A stretch of DNA of 33,430 bases, from the NCBI RefSeq assembly GCF_000498755.1, contig NZ_AXUS01000027.1:1-33430 (forward strand), in the 5' to 3' direction. Every line of letters starts with the position of its first letter. Positions within the stretch are counted from its first letter, which is position 1. The notes under the pieces were generated by a model. The model saw only the letters and a list, made by a program, of their open reading frames with translations. It made no database searches and had not been told where the DNA came from. Shown piece after piece: positions 1 through 7,801 of this stretch. Source of the stretch: Clostridioides mangenotii TR. GTDB taxonomy: Bacteria > Bacillota > Clostridia > Peptostreptococcales > Peptostreptococcaceae. The position numbers were made by a program, and so were the translations under genes.

Positions 1-117
1 ACTATAATATATAAATATAGTCTAATTTCTAATTTTATAGTATAATAATTAGTACTAGGTAATAATATTAAGTGTTATAATCTAGTACTTTTATTTTGAA
101 AATCAGGAGGGATTATT

Positions 118-1173
118 ATAAAAGAATTAATAATCGGAGATTTAGTTGCAAAGATTCCTATAATTCAAGGAGGAATGGGCGTTGGCATCTCTAGATCATC
201 TTTAGCAGGTGCAGTAGCAAAGCTAGGTGGCATAGGAGTGCTATCTGGAGTCCAAATTGGATATGATGAGGAAGATTTTGAGACTAATACTATAAATGCA
301 AATATAAGAGCTTTAAAAAAGCATATAAACAGAGCTAAGGAAATTTCTAATAACGGTATTGTTGGAATTAACTTCATGGTAGCTATGAAAGAATATGAAA
401 CTTATGTTAAAGAAGCAATTAAATCTGGTATAGATCTAATAATTTCAGGAGCTGGGCTTCCTAATAAGTTGCCATCTTTAACTAAAGGTACTAACACAAA
501 AATAGCTCCTATAGTATCGAGTGCAAAGGCAGCTAAAGTCATACTTAAAATGTGGGATAGAAAAGATCAAACTACAGCAGATATGTTGATAGTTGAAGGT
601 CCAAATGCAGGTGGTCACCTTGGATTTAACAACGAAGATCTTGATAATATCAAAGGAATCGACTATGATAACGAGTTCACAGAAATTCTTAAAATAGCTA
701 AAGACTATGGAGAAAAGTTTAATAAAGACATACCTGTTATAGCTGCTGGTGGAATATTCTCTTCAGATGATGTAAAAAAGTTCATTGATCTTGGTGCATC
801 AGGTGTTCAAATAGGCACAAGATTTATTGCCACTGAGGAATGTGATGCCGACGAAAATTTTAAAATGGCTATAGTCAATGCTAAAAAAGAGGATATTCAA
901 ATAGTAAAAAGTCCAGTTGGACTACCTGGAAGAGCTATAAGAAATAAATTTATTGAAAAGGTAGAAGCTAGCCGACAAGAAGTGAAAAGATGCTACAACT
1001 GTCTGATTCCCTGTAATCCAAAAGAAACGCCTTATTGTATTTCTCAGGCACTAATAAATGGTGTCCAGGGAGATGTAGATAATGCTCTAATATTTACTGG
1101 AAGTGAAGCTTATAAAATAGATAGGATTTCTACTGTTGAAGAAGTTATATCTGATCTTACATCAAAACTTTAA
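118..1173 (+). CDS. Nitronate monooxygenase / 2-nitropropane dioxygenase family flavoprotein, non-AUG start
   Basis: FMN-dependent TIM-barrel enzyme of the nitronate monooxygenase/FabK-like family, which oxidises nitronates or acts as an enoyl reductase-like flavoenzyme; the real substrate is unknown. Seen: PIIQGGMGVG near the N-terminus, EGPNAGGHLGF in the middle, IAAGGIF and GASGVQIGTRF in the phosphate-binding part, and a Cys-rich C-terminal segment (CYNCLIPC followed by PYC). The first ATG in frame is at 175, but that start would cut off the conserved strand KIPIIQGG. Coding continues upstream without a stop, and a perfect AGGAGG lies at 105-110. Seven bases after it is ATA at 118; ATT codons lie at 112 and 115. 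No ATG, GTG or TTG is in frame there. I therefore place the start at 118 (AUA, or AUU at 115). A mutated ATG or a sequence error is possible. Family confidence is high, start moderate. Confidence 0.85.
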   Translation: MKELIIGDLVAKIPIIQGGMGVGISRSSLAGAVAKLGGIGVLSGVQIGYDEEDFETNTINANIRALKKHINRAKEISNNGIVGINFMVAMKEYETYVKEAIKSGIDLIISGAGLPNKLPSLTKGTNTKIAPIVSSAKAAKVILKMWDRKDQTTADMLIVEGPNAGGHLGFNNEDLDNIKGIDYDNEFTEILKIAKDYGEKFNKDIPVIAAGGIFSSDDVKKFIDLGASGVQIGTRFIATEECDADENFKMAIVNAKKEDIQIVKSPVGLPGRAIRNKFIEKVEASRQEVKRCYNCLIPCNPKETPYCISQALINGVQGDVDNALIFTGSEAYKIDRISTVEEVISDLTSKL

Positions 1174-1223
1174 TAAAGCAAAAGGTCTGTATACTTTTAT
1201 ATATGTATACTATCAAAAAATCT

Positions 1224-1280
1224 AAAAACCCCTTATAGAATAGACAAATATTTAAAAAGTCTAATCTATAGGGTTTTTTT
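1224..1280 (+). terminator. Rho-independent terminator after the nitronate monooxygenase gene
   Basis: Imperfect stem whose left arm AAAAACCC...TATAGA...TAGAC pairs with GTCTA...CTATAGGG, followed by seven T residues at 1274-1280. A-rich flanks also allow use from the opposite strand by the flavin reductase gene. Confidence 0.8.
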
Positions 1281-1365
1281 GTATATAAATCTTTAATTTT
1301 AAATCTACAATATTATTAGCCTTTATACTTTCTAAACCTTGCTATTAAAAGCAAATTCTTATAAA

Positions 1366-1878
1366 CTAATCTTCTTTTACCAGTACATCTGTGATTTCAG
1401 CCACATATATTTCGTGGAAATCACTGTTTGGATACCATTTTTTAATCAAGCTCTCATCGAAAAATCCATTTGGGTCCAACTTCTGCTTATATACATTTTT
1501 ACATATAATTGATAAATTAGCTTCCTCAAAATAAGGTACTCCATCTTCATGTAAAACTTTATAACCTATTTTTGCTACTTTATCTTCTTCACTTCCAGAA
1601 ACACTTCCGAAATAAGCAAGATCTTCTCTATATTTTTTATCAAAGAAAGTTAAAGAAAATGTATCTGAGCTATCTATAAATTTTTTTGTATGGCGTTGGG
1701 GTCTTATAAATATAAATGCTATATTTTTACCCCATAAAAATCCTACTCCACCCCATGAAGCAGTCATAGTATTAACTCTTCCCTCTTTTTCCGATGAAAC
1801 CAACATCCACTCATTGCTTATCATATCTATTGGATTTCTAGGTATTTCATTAGGACTTATTTTTTTAAAAGTACTCAT
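1366..1878 (-). CDS. Flavin reductase family protein (FMN-binding split barrel)
   Basis: A 170-residue protein of the flavin reductase/flavoredoxin type, expected to bind FMN non-covalently and pass electrons from NAD(P)H or a partner protein. Seen: the NTMTASWGGVGFLWGKN segment and the following FIRPQRHTKKFIDSSDTFSL, which match the family pattern of an FMN-phosphate loop followed by RPxRxT. The length is normal. The start ATG is preceded by AAGGAGG with good spacing. It converges with the upstream flavoenzyme gene across a shared terminator, so the two flavoproteins are neighbours but not an operon. The physiological partner cannot be told from sequence. Confidence 0.8.
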   Translation of the reverse strand: MSTFKKISPNEIPRNPIDMISNEWMLVSSEKEGRVNTMTASWGGVGFLWGKNIAFIFIRPQRHTKKFIDSSDTFSLTFFDKKYREDLAYFGSVSGSEEDKVAKIGYKVLHEDGVPYFEEANLSIICKNVYKQKLDPNGFFDESLIKKWYPNSDFHEIYVAEITDVLVKED

Positions 1879-2315
1879 ACCGTTACCTCCTTAATAAATG
1901 AATAGTTTATACAATTTATCTATCTATGTACTTTAGATTTCGTTTCTAAAGCAATTATATCATAATGGTAGATAATAATGTACTACACCTAAATTCTATT
2001 CATTTGTATTACAAAAAATTAATATAAATAAAAGATTATAATAAGAACTTATATATATTTGCAGTTTTACTTACAACTATATTTCATCCTACAGTTAATC
2101 ATACCTTATCTAATTTGAAATTTCATTATTTTGGGAAAATTATATTTTTTTATAAAAGTTCGACCTTTGACTACTTAATTGATTCATATTATTATATAAT
2201 GAGTGTAAGTAATTGTTAAAAACTGTACTAAAATTTCTTTTTATAGGAAATTGTACAAAGATATTGTATAATAGTATAGTGTCTAGAACATCACTAGATA
2301 AAAGGAAGTGTTGCC
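1879..2315. other. AT-rich divergent intergenic region
   Basis: No open frame with a ribosome site was found. It must hold the divergent promoters of the flavin reductase gene and corA. On the plus strand two sigma-A-like arrangements are visible: TTGACT at 2167-2172 with TATTAT at 2190-2195 (17-base spacer), and TTGTAC at 2251-2256 with TATAGT at 2275-2280 (18-base spacer). Nothing else recognisable. Confidence 0.5.
2251..2280 (+). promoter_or_regulatory. Candidate sigma-A promoter of corA
   Basis: TTGTAC, 18-base spacer, TATAGT; a better TATAAT overlaps at 2267-2272 but lacks a correctly spaced -35. The -35 is part of a perfect TTGTACAA palindrome, which could be an operator. A second candidate lies further upstream (TTGACT at 2167, TATTAT at 2190). 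Confidence 0.35.
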
Positions 2316-3251
2316 ATGATAAGATATTATAAAACTATTGAAACAAAATTAGAAAAATTGAATACCTTTGAACAAGACTGTTGGATAAACTTAATTGAAC
2401 CAACTCAGACAGAGATCAACTCTGTGTCTAATATGCTAGATCTAGATACTGAGAGTCTTGAAGCTGCCCTGGATGAAGAGGAACGTTCTAGAATAGAAGC
2501 TGAAGATAACCATACATTAATACTTATAGATATTCCTATTGATGAGAGTAGCTCAAATTCATCACATTACTCTACTATACCGCTTGGTATTATACTTATG
2601 GATAATGCAATTATAACAGTATGTAATTCACAGACTAAAATTCTTAACGACTTTATAGTCGGGCATATTAAAGATTTCTATACTTCTAAAAAGACACGAT
2701 TTGTTCTTCAAATCCTTAGAAAAAATGCAAGTTACTACTTAAACTATCTTAGAAGAATAAATAAGATGACTATTTCTATAGAGAAAGAGATACATAAATC
2801 GATGAAAAACAAAGAGCTAGTACAATTACTAGAGCTCGAAAAATCTCTAGTATACTTCTCTACTTCACTTAAGGCAAATGAAATGGTATTAAATAAAATG
2901 GTTCGTTTTACTAGCCTAAAAAAATACCCCGATGATGAAGACCTACTTGAAGACGTAATAGTTGAAAACAGACAGGCCGTAGAAATGGCTAAAATATACG
3001 GAGACATACTTAGTAGAATCATGGATGCTTTTAGCGCCATAGTAAACAACAATCAGAACAACGTAATGCAATTTTTAACAGTTGTCACATTGATCTTTTC
3101 AATTCCAACTATTATATCTGGATTTTTCGGCATGAACGTAAATGGAATACCATTTGATACCGGTCCATTAGGATTCTGGATGGTCGTATTTGTTACAACT
3201 ATAATATGTACAGTTGTCGCAATATTTATGTTTAGAAATAAGCTATTATAG
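2316..3251 (+). CDS. corA: CorA family magnesium/divalent-cation transporter
   Basis: Homopentameric cytoplasmic-membrane channel for Mg2+ and related ions. Seen: 311 residues, the usual length; a long soluble acidic and helical N-terminal domain; and two C-terminal membrane segments (about residues 250-270 and 285-305) separated by the diagnostic GMNVNG loop (FFGMNVNGIPF). The start ATG follows AAAGGAAGTG. The gene stands alone between its own promoter region and a strong shared terminator. Regulation by an M-box riboswitch was looked for in the leader and not recognised. The family call is secure; Mg2+ versus Co2+/Ni2+/Zn2+ preference is not. Confidence 0.93.
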   Translation: MIRYYKTIETKLEKLNTFEQDCWINLIEPTQTEINSVSNMLDLDTESLEAALDEEERSRIEAEDNHTLILIDIPIDESSSNSSHYSTIPLGIILMDNAIITVCNSQTKILNDFIVGHIKDFYTSKKTRFVLQILRKNASYYLNYLRRINKMTISIEKEIHKSMKNKELVQLLELEKSLVYFSTSLKANEMVLNKMVRFTSLKKYPDDEDLLEDVIVENRQAVEMAKIYGDILSRIMDAFSAIVNNNQNNVMQFLTVVTLIFSIPTIISGFFGMNVNGIPFDTGPLGFWMVVFVTTIICTVVAIFMFRNKLL

Positions 3252-3300
3252 ACAAAGCCTTTAGAAATTTAAACTAATTCTAAAGGCTTTGTCTATATTT
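3249..3300 (+). terminator. Bidirectional terminator between corA and the TPR gene
   Basis: Perfect 18-bp stem (3249-3266 with 3278-3295) and 11-base loop, starting within the corA stop codon and followed by a T-rich run. Upstream A residues make it usable for the convergent TPR gene. Confidence 0.88.
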
Positions 3301-3321
3301 TTATAACTTTATTTCTATATA

Positions 3322-5193
3322 TTATTCTGTTACTTCTTCTTCAATTATCATCTCAGTTTGTGAACCTTCAAGCATAAAGTCCAAACTTTCTTTTATATCT
3401 AGAATATAGATAGGAACGTACTCTTCATCATCGATTACTTCTGCTTGTAAAGAGAATTCTGGCGTCAGAACATCATCGATATCTATATCTAGTTTTGGCA
3501 TATTCCCAAGTATTTCACTACAGTTTTCATAGTTTTCCTCTGCCAATTTCTTATATATGTCTAAGCTTTTTTTGTAGTATAAACTCGCTAACATGTATTC
3601 ACATTTCTTACTGAATAGTTCAGCTCCCTCTTTAAAGTACTTCTCAGCTTCTGAATACTCATTTAGTTTAACACTTAACTGACCTAAATTGTATATTGAG
3701 TCAATACAGTCGTTAGCTCTAGCTTTCTCATACCAATATTTCGCATTTGCATAGTCCTTGTAGTAGATATCGTTGATTCTCCCAACCATATGTTGTGAAT
3801 AGACATTGTCTTCATTAGCAGGAGTGTCAAACATTATCTTAGCTTCTTCATAATTTTCTTCCGCAAAATAGATTCTTCCTAAATGTATTCTAGCATTTAT
3901 ATGATTTTTATTGGCTGCTATTTCAAAGTATTTTTTAGCACCCTTAGGATTTCCTAAATTTTCATATATACATGCAAGTCTGTAACTAGACTGAATATCT
4001 CCATTTTCTGAAGCCTTTTTATACCAGCTAGTTGCTTCCTCGATATTGTCTATATCTTCATATATATTTCCAAGCTTTATTTGGCATGACACTGAACCTG
4101 GTAGTCTTAAGTAATATGAAATAGCTAGTTCATAGTCTCCATTTTGGTAATATAAATCCCCAAGATTTTCAAGTGAACTCTTACATCCAACTGATATTGC
4201 ATCTTCATAGTACTCTATTGCACTTTCAAAGTCTTTTTCTTCAAAATATATCCCAGCCAAATTGTTTTTAGCCTCTGTTATATTTTCATCAGCTGCCATT
4301 TTATAGTACTCTTTTGCTTTTTCTATATTATTTTCTTTGTTATATAAATTGGCCAATCTGTATTTAGATAATACATGGTTTTCTTCAATAGCCTTTTCAT
4401 AGTACTCAATGGCATCCTCTACATTGTCTTTTCTATCGTAGATATATGCAAGTCTGTACTGAGATTTAACATCTCCCTTATCTGCACTTTTTTTGTAGTA
4501 TTTCTCTGCGTCTTCTAGGTTGTCATTAATTTCCATGATCATCCCTAAATTAAAACTTCCTTTTACATATCCAGATTTATGAAGTTGCTTATATAGCCCA
4601 ACGGCTCCCTTGCTGTCTTTTTTCTCACACATAAGTACTGAAAGGTTATACTTGGAATCATCGTCCAATAAAACAGATCCTTTTTTATAAGCCTCATAGG
4701 CTTCATCTTCTCTTTCTAAGAAGCTATAAAGAATACCTAAGTTGTAACAAGCTTTTCCTGAATTATTCTCAGATGCCATTTTTAACCACTTCTCAGCTCT
4801 TTCATAATCAGACATTTTAAAATGAGTTACACCTAGATTATTTTGAGCCTGAATATTCCCCTGACTCGCTATTTTTTCATACCAATACAGGCAGTATTCA
4901 TAACCATCAAGCTTGTAGTACATGTTCCCTAATTCAAATGCAGCCTCTTCACTTCCATTTTTCCATGCATATGAAAGCCACTCTTCTGCTTCCTTGTAGT
5001 TATTTCTGTCTATAGCTAACATACCTAATCTAAATTGCGATTTAACATAATTATCTGAAGCAGCAACTTTATATGTATCAATAGCGCTGTCTAATTTTCC
5101 CATTTTTTCAAGAAGTGCACCTTTTGTGTGAATTACTTTTGGGTCACTTGGCAAATCTTTTAATTTTTTTATCGAAAATTTTGTATTTTTCAT
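3322..5193 (-). CDS. Large tetratricopeptide/Sel1-like repeat protein
   Basis: A 623-residue protein built almost wholly of TPR/Sel1-type helical hairpins of about 34-36 residues, with repeated signatures such as A..YYKKA.., SQYRLAYIYD.., EEAKIMFD and NLGxxxxxxxxYExAxxWYxKA. It has no signal peptide or membrane segment, so it is expected in the cytoplasm as a protein-protein interaction scaffold. The C-terminus (from about residue 570) is a non-repeat acidic tail rich in D/E. The ribosome site is weak (AGGTAGGTAA before ATG). It is monocistronic, between a bidirectional terminator and a divergent promoter region. No enzyme domain is visible, so the partner is unknown. Confidence 0.8.
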   Translation of the reverse strand: MKNTKFSIKKLKDLPSDPKVIHTKGALLEKMGKLDSAIDTYKVAASDNYVKSQFRLGMLAIDRNNYKEAEEWLSYAWKNGSEEAAFELGNMYYKLDGYEYCLYWYEKIASQGNIQAQNNLGVTHFKMSDYERAEKWLKMASENNSGKACYNLGILYSFLEREDEAYEAYKKGSVLLDDDSKYNLSVLMCEKKDSKGAVGLYKQLHKSGYVKGSFNLGMIMEINDNLEDAEKYYKKSADKGDVKSQYRLAYIYDRKDNVEDAIEYYEKAIEENHVLSKYRLANLYNKENNIEKAKEYYKMAADENITEAKNNLAGIYFEEKDFESAIEYYEDAISVGCKSSLENLGDLYYQNGDYELAISYYLRLPGSVSCQIKLGNIYEDIDNIEEATSWYKKASENGDIQSSYRLACIYENLGNPKGAKKYFEIAANKNHINARIHLGRIYFAEENYEEAKIMFDTPANEDNVYSQHMVGRINDIYYKDYANAKYWYEKARANDCIDSIYNLGQLSVKLNEYSEAEKYFKEGAELFSKKCEYMLASLYYKKSLDIYKKLAEENYENCSEILGNMPKLDIDIDDVLTPEFSLQAEVIDDEEYVPIYILDIKESLDFMLEGSQTEMIIEEEVTE

Positions 5194-5398
5194 CTATAAT
5201 TACCTACCTATTTTACGATATTTTCTACTAGATATTATTATACAACAATATTTAGTATAGTATTGTTATTTATTGAATTATTTTTTAATTAATAACTCTA
5301 TTTTAACATCAATTTATCACTTTTTGTCTACTGGATTTTAATTTTCATTTAATATATAATATAATTTGACATAAAATATTAATCTAGGAGGTGAAACT

Positions 5399-6319
5399 AT
5401 GAGCTTTGGCAATATTTTTAATCAGGTTGCGGTATTATTTATATTAATTTTGGTTGGTTATTTGATTAGAAGACTAAACTTACTTGATGAGGATACAACA
5501 TCTAAAATTTCTAATCTCGCAATGTCGGTATTTTTACCCGCAATGATTATAAGCTCAATGCAAATCGATTTTGATAGTTCTATGGTAAATAAAATATTAC
5601 TATTAATTTTAGTATCGATGGTAGCATATGGAATTTCTATCGCGATGGCATTTTTACTTAAATTTATATTTAAAAATGACAGTGACTTAGGAATTTATCA
5701 ATATGTATTAATTTTTTCAAATGTAGCTTTTATGGGTTATCCTGTCGTAGAAGCTGTTTTAGGTAAGGAAGCAATTTTTTATACAGCAATATACAACCTT
5801 CCATTTAATTTATTTACCTTTACTATAGGAATATATCTACTTTCTAAAGGCAACAGCGACTACAAATTTTCTGCAAAATCTATAATAAGCCCAGCTACTA
5901 TATCTATTGTATTCGGACTTATACTCTTTGTAACAGGGATTAGACTTCCAGCTTTCTTGAATAACTCTATAAGTTTATTAGGTGGAGTTACTACCCCTAT
6001 TTCAATGTTAGTTATTGGAAGTATGCTTGCAAATTCTTCAGCTAAAGAATGTTTTTACAATAAGAAATTATACTTTGTAACATTTCTTAGACTTATCTTG
6101 ATTCCATTAGTGGTATATTTATTAATAAATAATCGCGTTGAAGATAGCATGATAGCTGCTATACCCGTCGTAATGACATCAATGCCTGCAGCAGCAAATG
6201 CTGCTATTATGGCCAACCAATACGGATCAAACACTACATTAGCTTCACAGAGTGTATTTTTAAGCACATTATTCTCAGTGCTTACTATCCCAATAATAAA
6301 CATGTTCTTGTTAGGTTGA
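5399..6319 (+). CDS. AEC family transporter (auxin efflux carrier / malate permease type)
   Basis: A 306-residue integral membrane protein with about ten hydrophobic segments and the two-halves layout of the AEC (Mem_trans) family. Seen: an N-terminal FILILVGYLIRR segment, a central FSNVAFMGYPVVEAV segment typical of the first-half core, and a C-terminal MTSMPAAANAAIMANQYG segment, the matching small-residue crossover of the second half. Bacterial members export or import organic acids such as malate or malonate; the substrate here is unknown. Excellent ribosome site AGGAGGTGAAACT before ATG. It may be read through into the small membrane-protein gene downstream, since no terminator separates them. 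Confidence 0.85.
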   Translation: MSFGNIFNQVAVLFILILVGYLIRRLNLLDEDTTSKISNLAMSVFLPAMIISSMQIDFDSSMVNKILLLILVSMVAYGISIAMAFLLKFIFKNDSDLGIYQYVLIFSNVAFMGYPVVEAVLGKEAIFYTAIYNLPFNLFTFTIGIYLLSKGNSDYKFSAKSIISPATISIVFGLILFVTGIRLPAFLNNSISLLGGVTTPISMLVIGSMLANSSAKECFYNKKLYFVTFLRLILIPLVVYLLINNRVEDSMIAAIPVVMTSMPAAANAAIMANQYGSNTTLASQSVFLSTLFSVLTIPIINMFLLG

Positions 6320-6335
6320 TTTATTCTTTAATGTG

Positions 6336-6368
6336 TTGTACAATGGTTTATTCAAATAAATTGTACAA
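6336..6368 (+). repeat. Two TTGTACAA palindromes 25 bases apart
   Basis: Perfect TTGTACAA at 6336-6343 and 6361-6368 (start-to-start 25 bases), upstream of the small membrane-protein gene. The same octamer occurs at 2251-2258 before corA. It could be an operator pair or coincidence in AT-rich DNA. Confidence 0.35.
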
Positions 6369-6455
6369 TAATATTAGAATTCTATGCAGTTTGTATTTTT
6401 TTAATACATATTTATAAATTAATATTATTGTGTACATAAAATAGGAGGAGCGAAC

Positions 6456-6602
6456 ATGGATTTAGACTTGCTTTTTAAAATAGCGTTAACAATAGTTGCA
6501 GTAGGAATTTCATATAAAATTATCAAAGCAGTTGCAGGTGTTGCGTTTAAAGTAGCGTTAATATTCGTGATAATTTTATTCGTAATCAGAATGTTTATGT
6601 AG
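6456..6602 (+). CDS. Small membrane protein, 48 residues
   Basis: Short gene with a full AGGAGG ribosome site at 6443-6448 and ATG at 6456, ending in TAG just before a strong terminator. The product begins MDLDLLFKIALTIVAVG and is almost entirely hydrophobic, with two apolar stretches (about residues 6-20 and 27-46) split by KIIKAVAGVAFK. It is either one long or two short membrane helices with a basic middle. It follows the AEC permease gene by 136 bases and could be cotranscribed or separate. No family recognised; it might be a membrane-complex subunit or stress micropeptide, but that is only inference. The reality of the gene rests on its ribosome site, its composition and the terminator right behind it. 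Confidence 0.65.
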   Translation: MDLDLLFKIALTIVAVGISYKIIKAVAGVAFKVALIFVIILFVIRMFM

Positions 6603-6622
6603 ATATAGTATTGTTTAAAACT

Positions 6623-6682
6623 AAAATCACAACACACTAATCGGGATTTTATCCCTATTAAAAGTCGTGTTGTGATTTTTTA
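6623..6682 (+). terminator. Terminator after the small membrane-protein gene, usable from both strands
   Basis: Stem AAAATCACAACAC (6623-6635) with GTGTTGTGATTTTT (6667-6680), and an inner GGGAT/ATCCC hairpin. A-run before and T-run after, so it also ends the convergent gene that stops at 6680. Confidence 0.82.
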
Positions 6683-6913
6683 TTTTACACTATTTAGATC
6701 TATATATGCTTCAACTTGGGGTATATACAAAAGATTGTCCTTAATATGAGTGTTTCCAAATTCCTTTAAGCCCGAACCTTTTGCATCCTCTGTGATTTTG
6801 TACTTTATGATTTCGGAGCCCTCATCTATATCTGCATGAAAGTAAAGACCTTCATATTGTTTAAATTTAAAATTAAATTTACTTCTTTCAAGTTTAATTA
6901 TTAACGTTTCCAT
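6680..6913 (-). CDS. Hypothetical protein, 77 residues
   Basis: Small soluble protein, start ATG preceded by TGGAGGATTAG, so translation is likely. The sequence starts METLIIKLERSKFNFKFKQY and alternates hydrophobic and charged residues, suggesting a beta-rich fold. No signal peptide, membrane segment, cysteines or known motif. Its stop codon lies at the edge of the shared terminator. The next gene upstream on the same strand starts at 7339, 105 bases beyond its stop, so the two may form a small transcription unit. Function not recognised. Confidence 0.6.
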   Translation of the reverse strand: METLIIKLERSKFNFKFKQYEGLYFHADIDEGSEIIKYKITEDAKGSGLKEFGNTHIKDNLLYIPQVEAYIDLNSVK

Positions 6914-6976
6914 CTAATCCTCCATCGATTATATTCTTTTTAGATACTTGCTTGCATCGTAACTTTTACAATACAA

Positions 6977-6990
6977 ACACACACACACAC
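6977..6990. repeat. (AC)7 microsatellite
   Basis: Seven perfect AC repeats in the 105-base spacer between the two small minus-strand genes; it could vary in length by slippage. Confidence 0.7.
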
Positions 6991-7018
6991 TATTAAATTA
7001 TTTCATATGTATTGATAA

Positions 7019-7339
7019 TTATATAGGTTTTATACTAGAATCCTGATTATAATACCACTTCAGAATTTGACTTACTACATACGAAGAAACAATTTCATCA
7101 GAAAGCGGTGGAAAGAATCTGTATGTCCCTATTTTTAGCTTATCACTTTTCTCAATAAAAACTGTTGGATTTATAAAGTTATCATCAATCTGGTTAATTT
7201 GATACTTTAAATAAATATCTTTTTTATCCGACACAATATTAAGCCAACTATCGCCAGACACATCATCAGGCCTTACACACCATAAAAATTGTACACCATT
7301 AAACTTAAGATGTCGCTTTCCTTTCTTATTAATTCCCAT
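7019..7339 (-). CDS. Hypothetical protein, 106 residues (clostridial small unknown)
   Basis: Begins MGINKKGKRHLKFNGVQFLW and ends with a segment that reads SSYVVSQILKWYYNQ. The first part, with the INKKGKR..., FLWxV and KDIYLKYQ pattern, resembles a group of short clostridial and bacillar hypothetical proteins that carry a conserved N-terminal GKRK motif; this is a weak recollection, not a match. No signal peptide or membrane helix. The ribosome site GGGGGAG lies four bases before ATG. Possibly cotranscribed with the 77-residue gene downstream. No function can be named. Confidence 0.6.
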   Translation of the reverse strand: MGINKKGKRHLKFNGVQFLWCVRPDDVSGDSWLNIVSDKKDIYLKYQINQIDDNFINPTVFIEKSDKLKIGTYRFFPPLSDEIVSSYVVSQILKWYYNQDSSIKPI

Positions 7340-7484
7340 AATACTCCCCCCAATTTATTAAACTTGCAACTATATTAATTTTTTTGTTACTAAATATAAT
7401 ACTACAAAATCTATAAAATTATAAATATTTCTATTTTTTTAAACTTTTTGATCTAAAACTCTACTCTCTATAGTCAATATGTAA

Positions 7485-7646
7485 TTAATTATCCATATTT
7501 TTAGATTGATTAACTCCACTAATATGTATAAGTGCATCCACTATATCTATAAGAATTAACTTCTTTTAACTATCCTTAAATCATCCAACATCAATATCTA
7601 TTACAAACTTTTGCTCTCTATTATCATACAACATTTCTACATCCAT
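7485..7646 (-). pseudogene. Decayed small gene with two internal stop codons
   Basis: On the minus strand a textbook ribosome site (CAGGAGGTTTTGAT) leads into ATG at 7646 and a 21-residue start, MDVEMLYDNREQKFVIDIDV plus G, then TGA at 7583-7581. The same frame continues with TAA at 7568-7566 and then an uninterrupted KKLILIDIVDALIHISGVNQ..., ending in TAA at 7485-7487. Restoring both stops would give a protein of about 53 residues. The strong ribosome site ahead of such a short frame suggests a recently broken gene. The 21-residue peptide might instead be a genuine micropeptide. Function unknown. Confidence 0.4.
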
Positions 7647-7739
7647 ATCAAAACCTCCTGTTCAACCTATATATCTTATATCTGTAATTTCATAATTATA
7701 GATATCTATCTCCAAATCCATCGTAGTAGTTAAAACTAT

Positions 7740-7768
7740 TTTAAAATTTAATAATTAATTGATATAAT
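7740..7768 (+). promoter_or_regulatory. Candidate promoter of the DUF3810 gene
   Basis: TTTAAA, 17-base spacer, consensus TATAAT (7763-7768), about 34 bases before the start codon and followed by an AGGGGTGA ribosome site. Confidence 0.4.
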
Positions 7769-7801
7769 AAAATAACAGTATACTTAAAATAGGGGTGAAT
7801 T

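Larger units (their letters stand above)
7340..7801. other. Intergenic region holding a decayed gene and the DUF3810 promoter
   Basis: This 462-base stretch contains one decayed minus-strand reading frame (7485-7646, listed separately) and a plus-strand sigma-A-like promoter close to the DUF3810 gene. Nothing else seen. Confidence 0.5.

Noticed and set aside
6977-6990. Phase-variable switch at (AC)7
   Set aside because: It is intergenic, not in a reading frame, and not placed between clear promoter boxes; noted only as a repeat.
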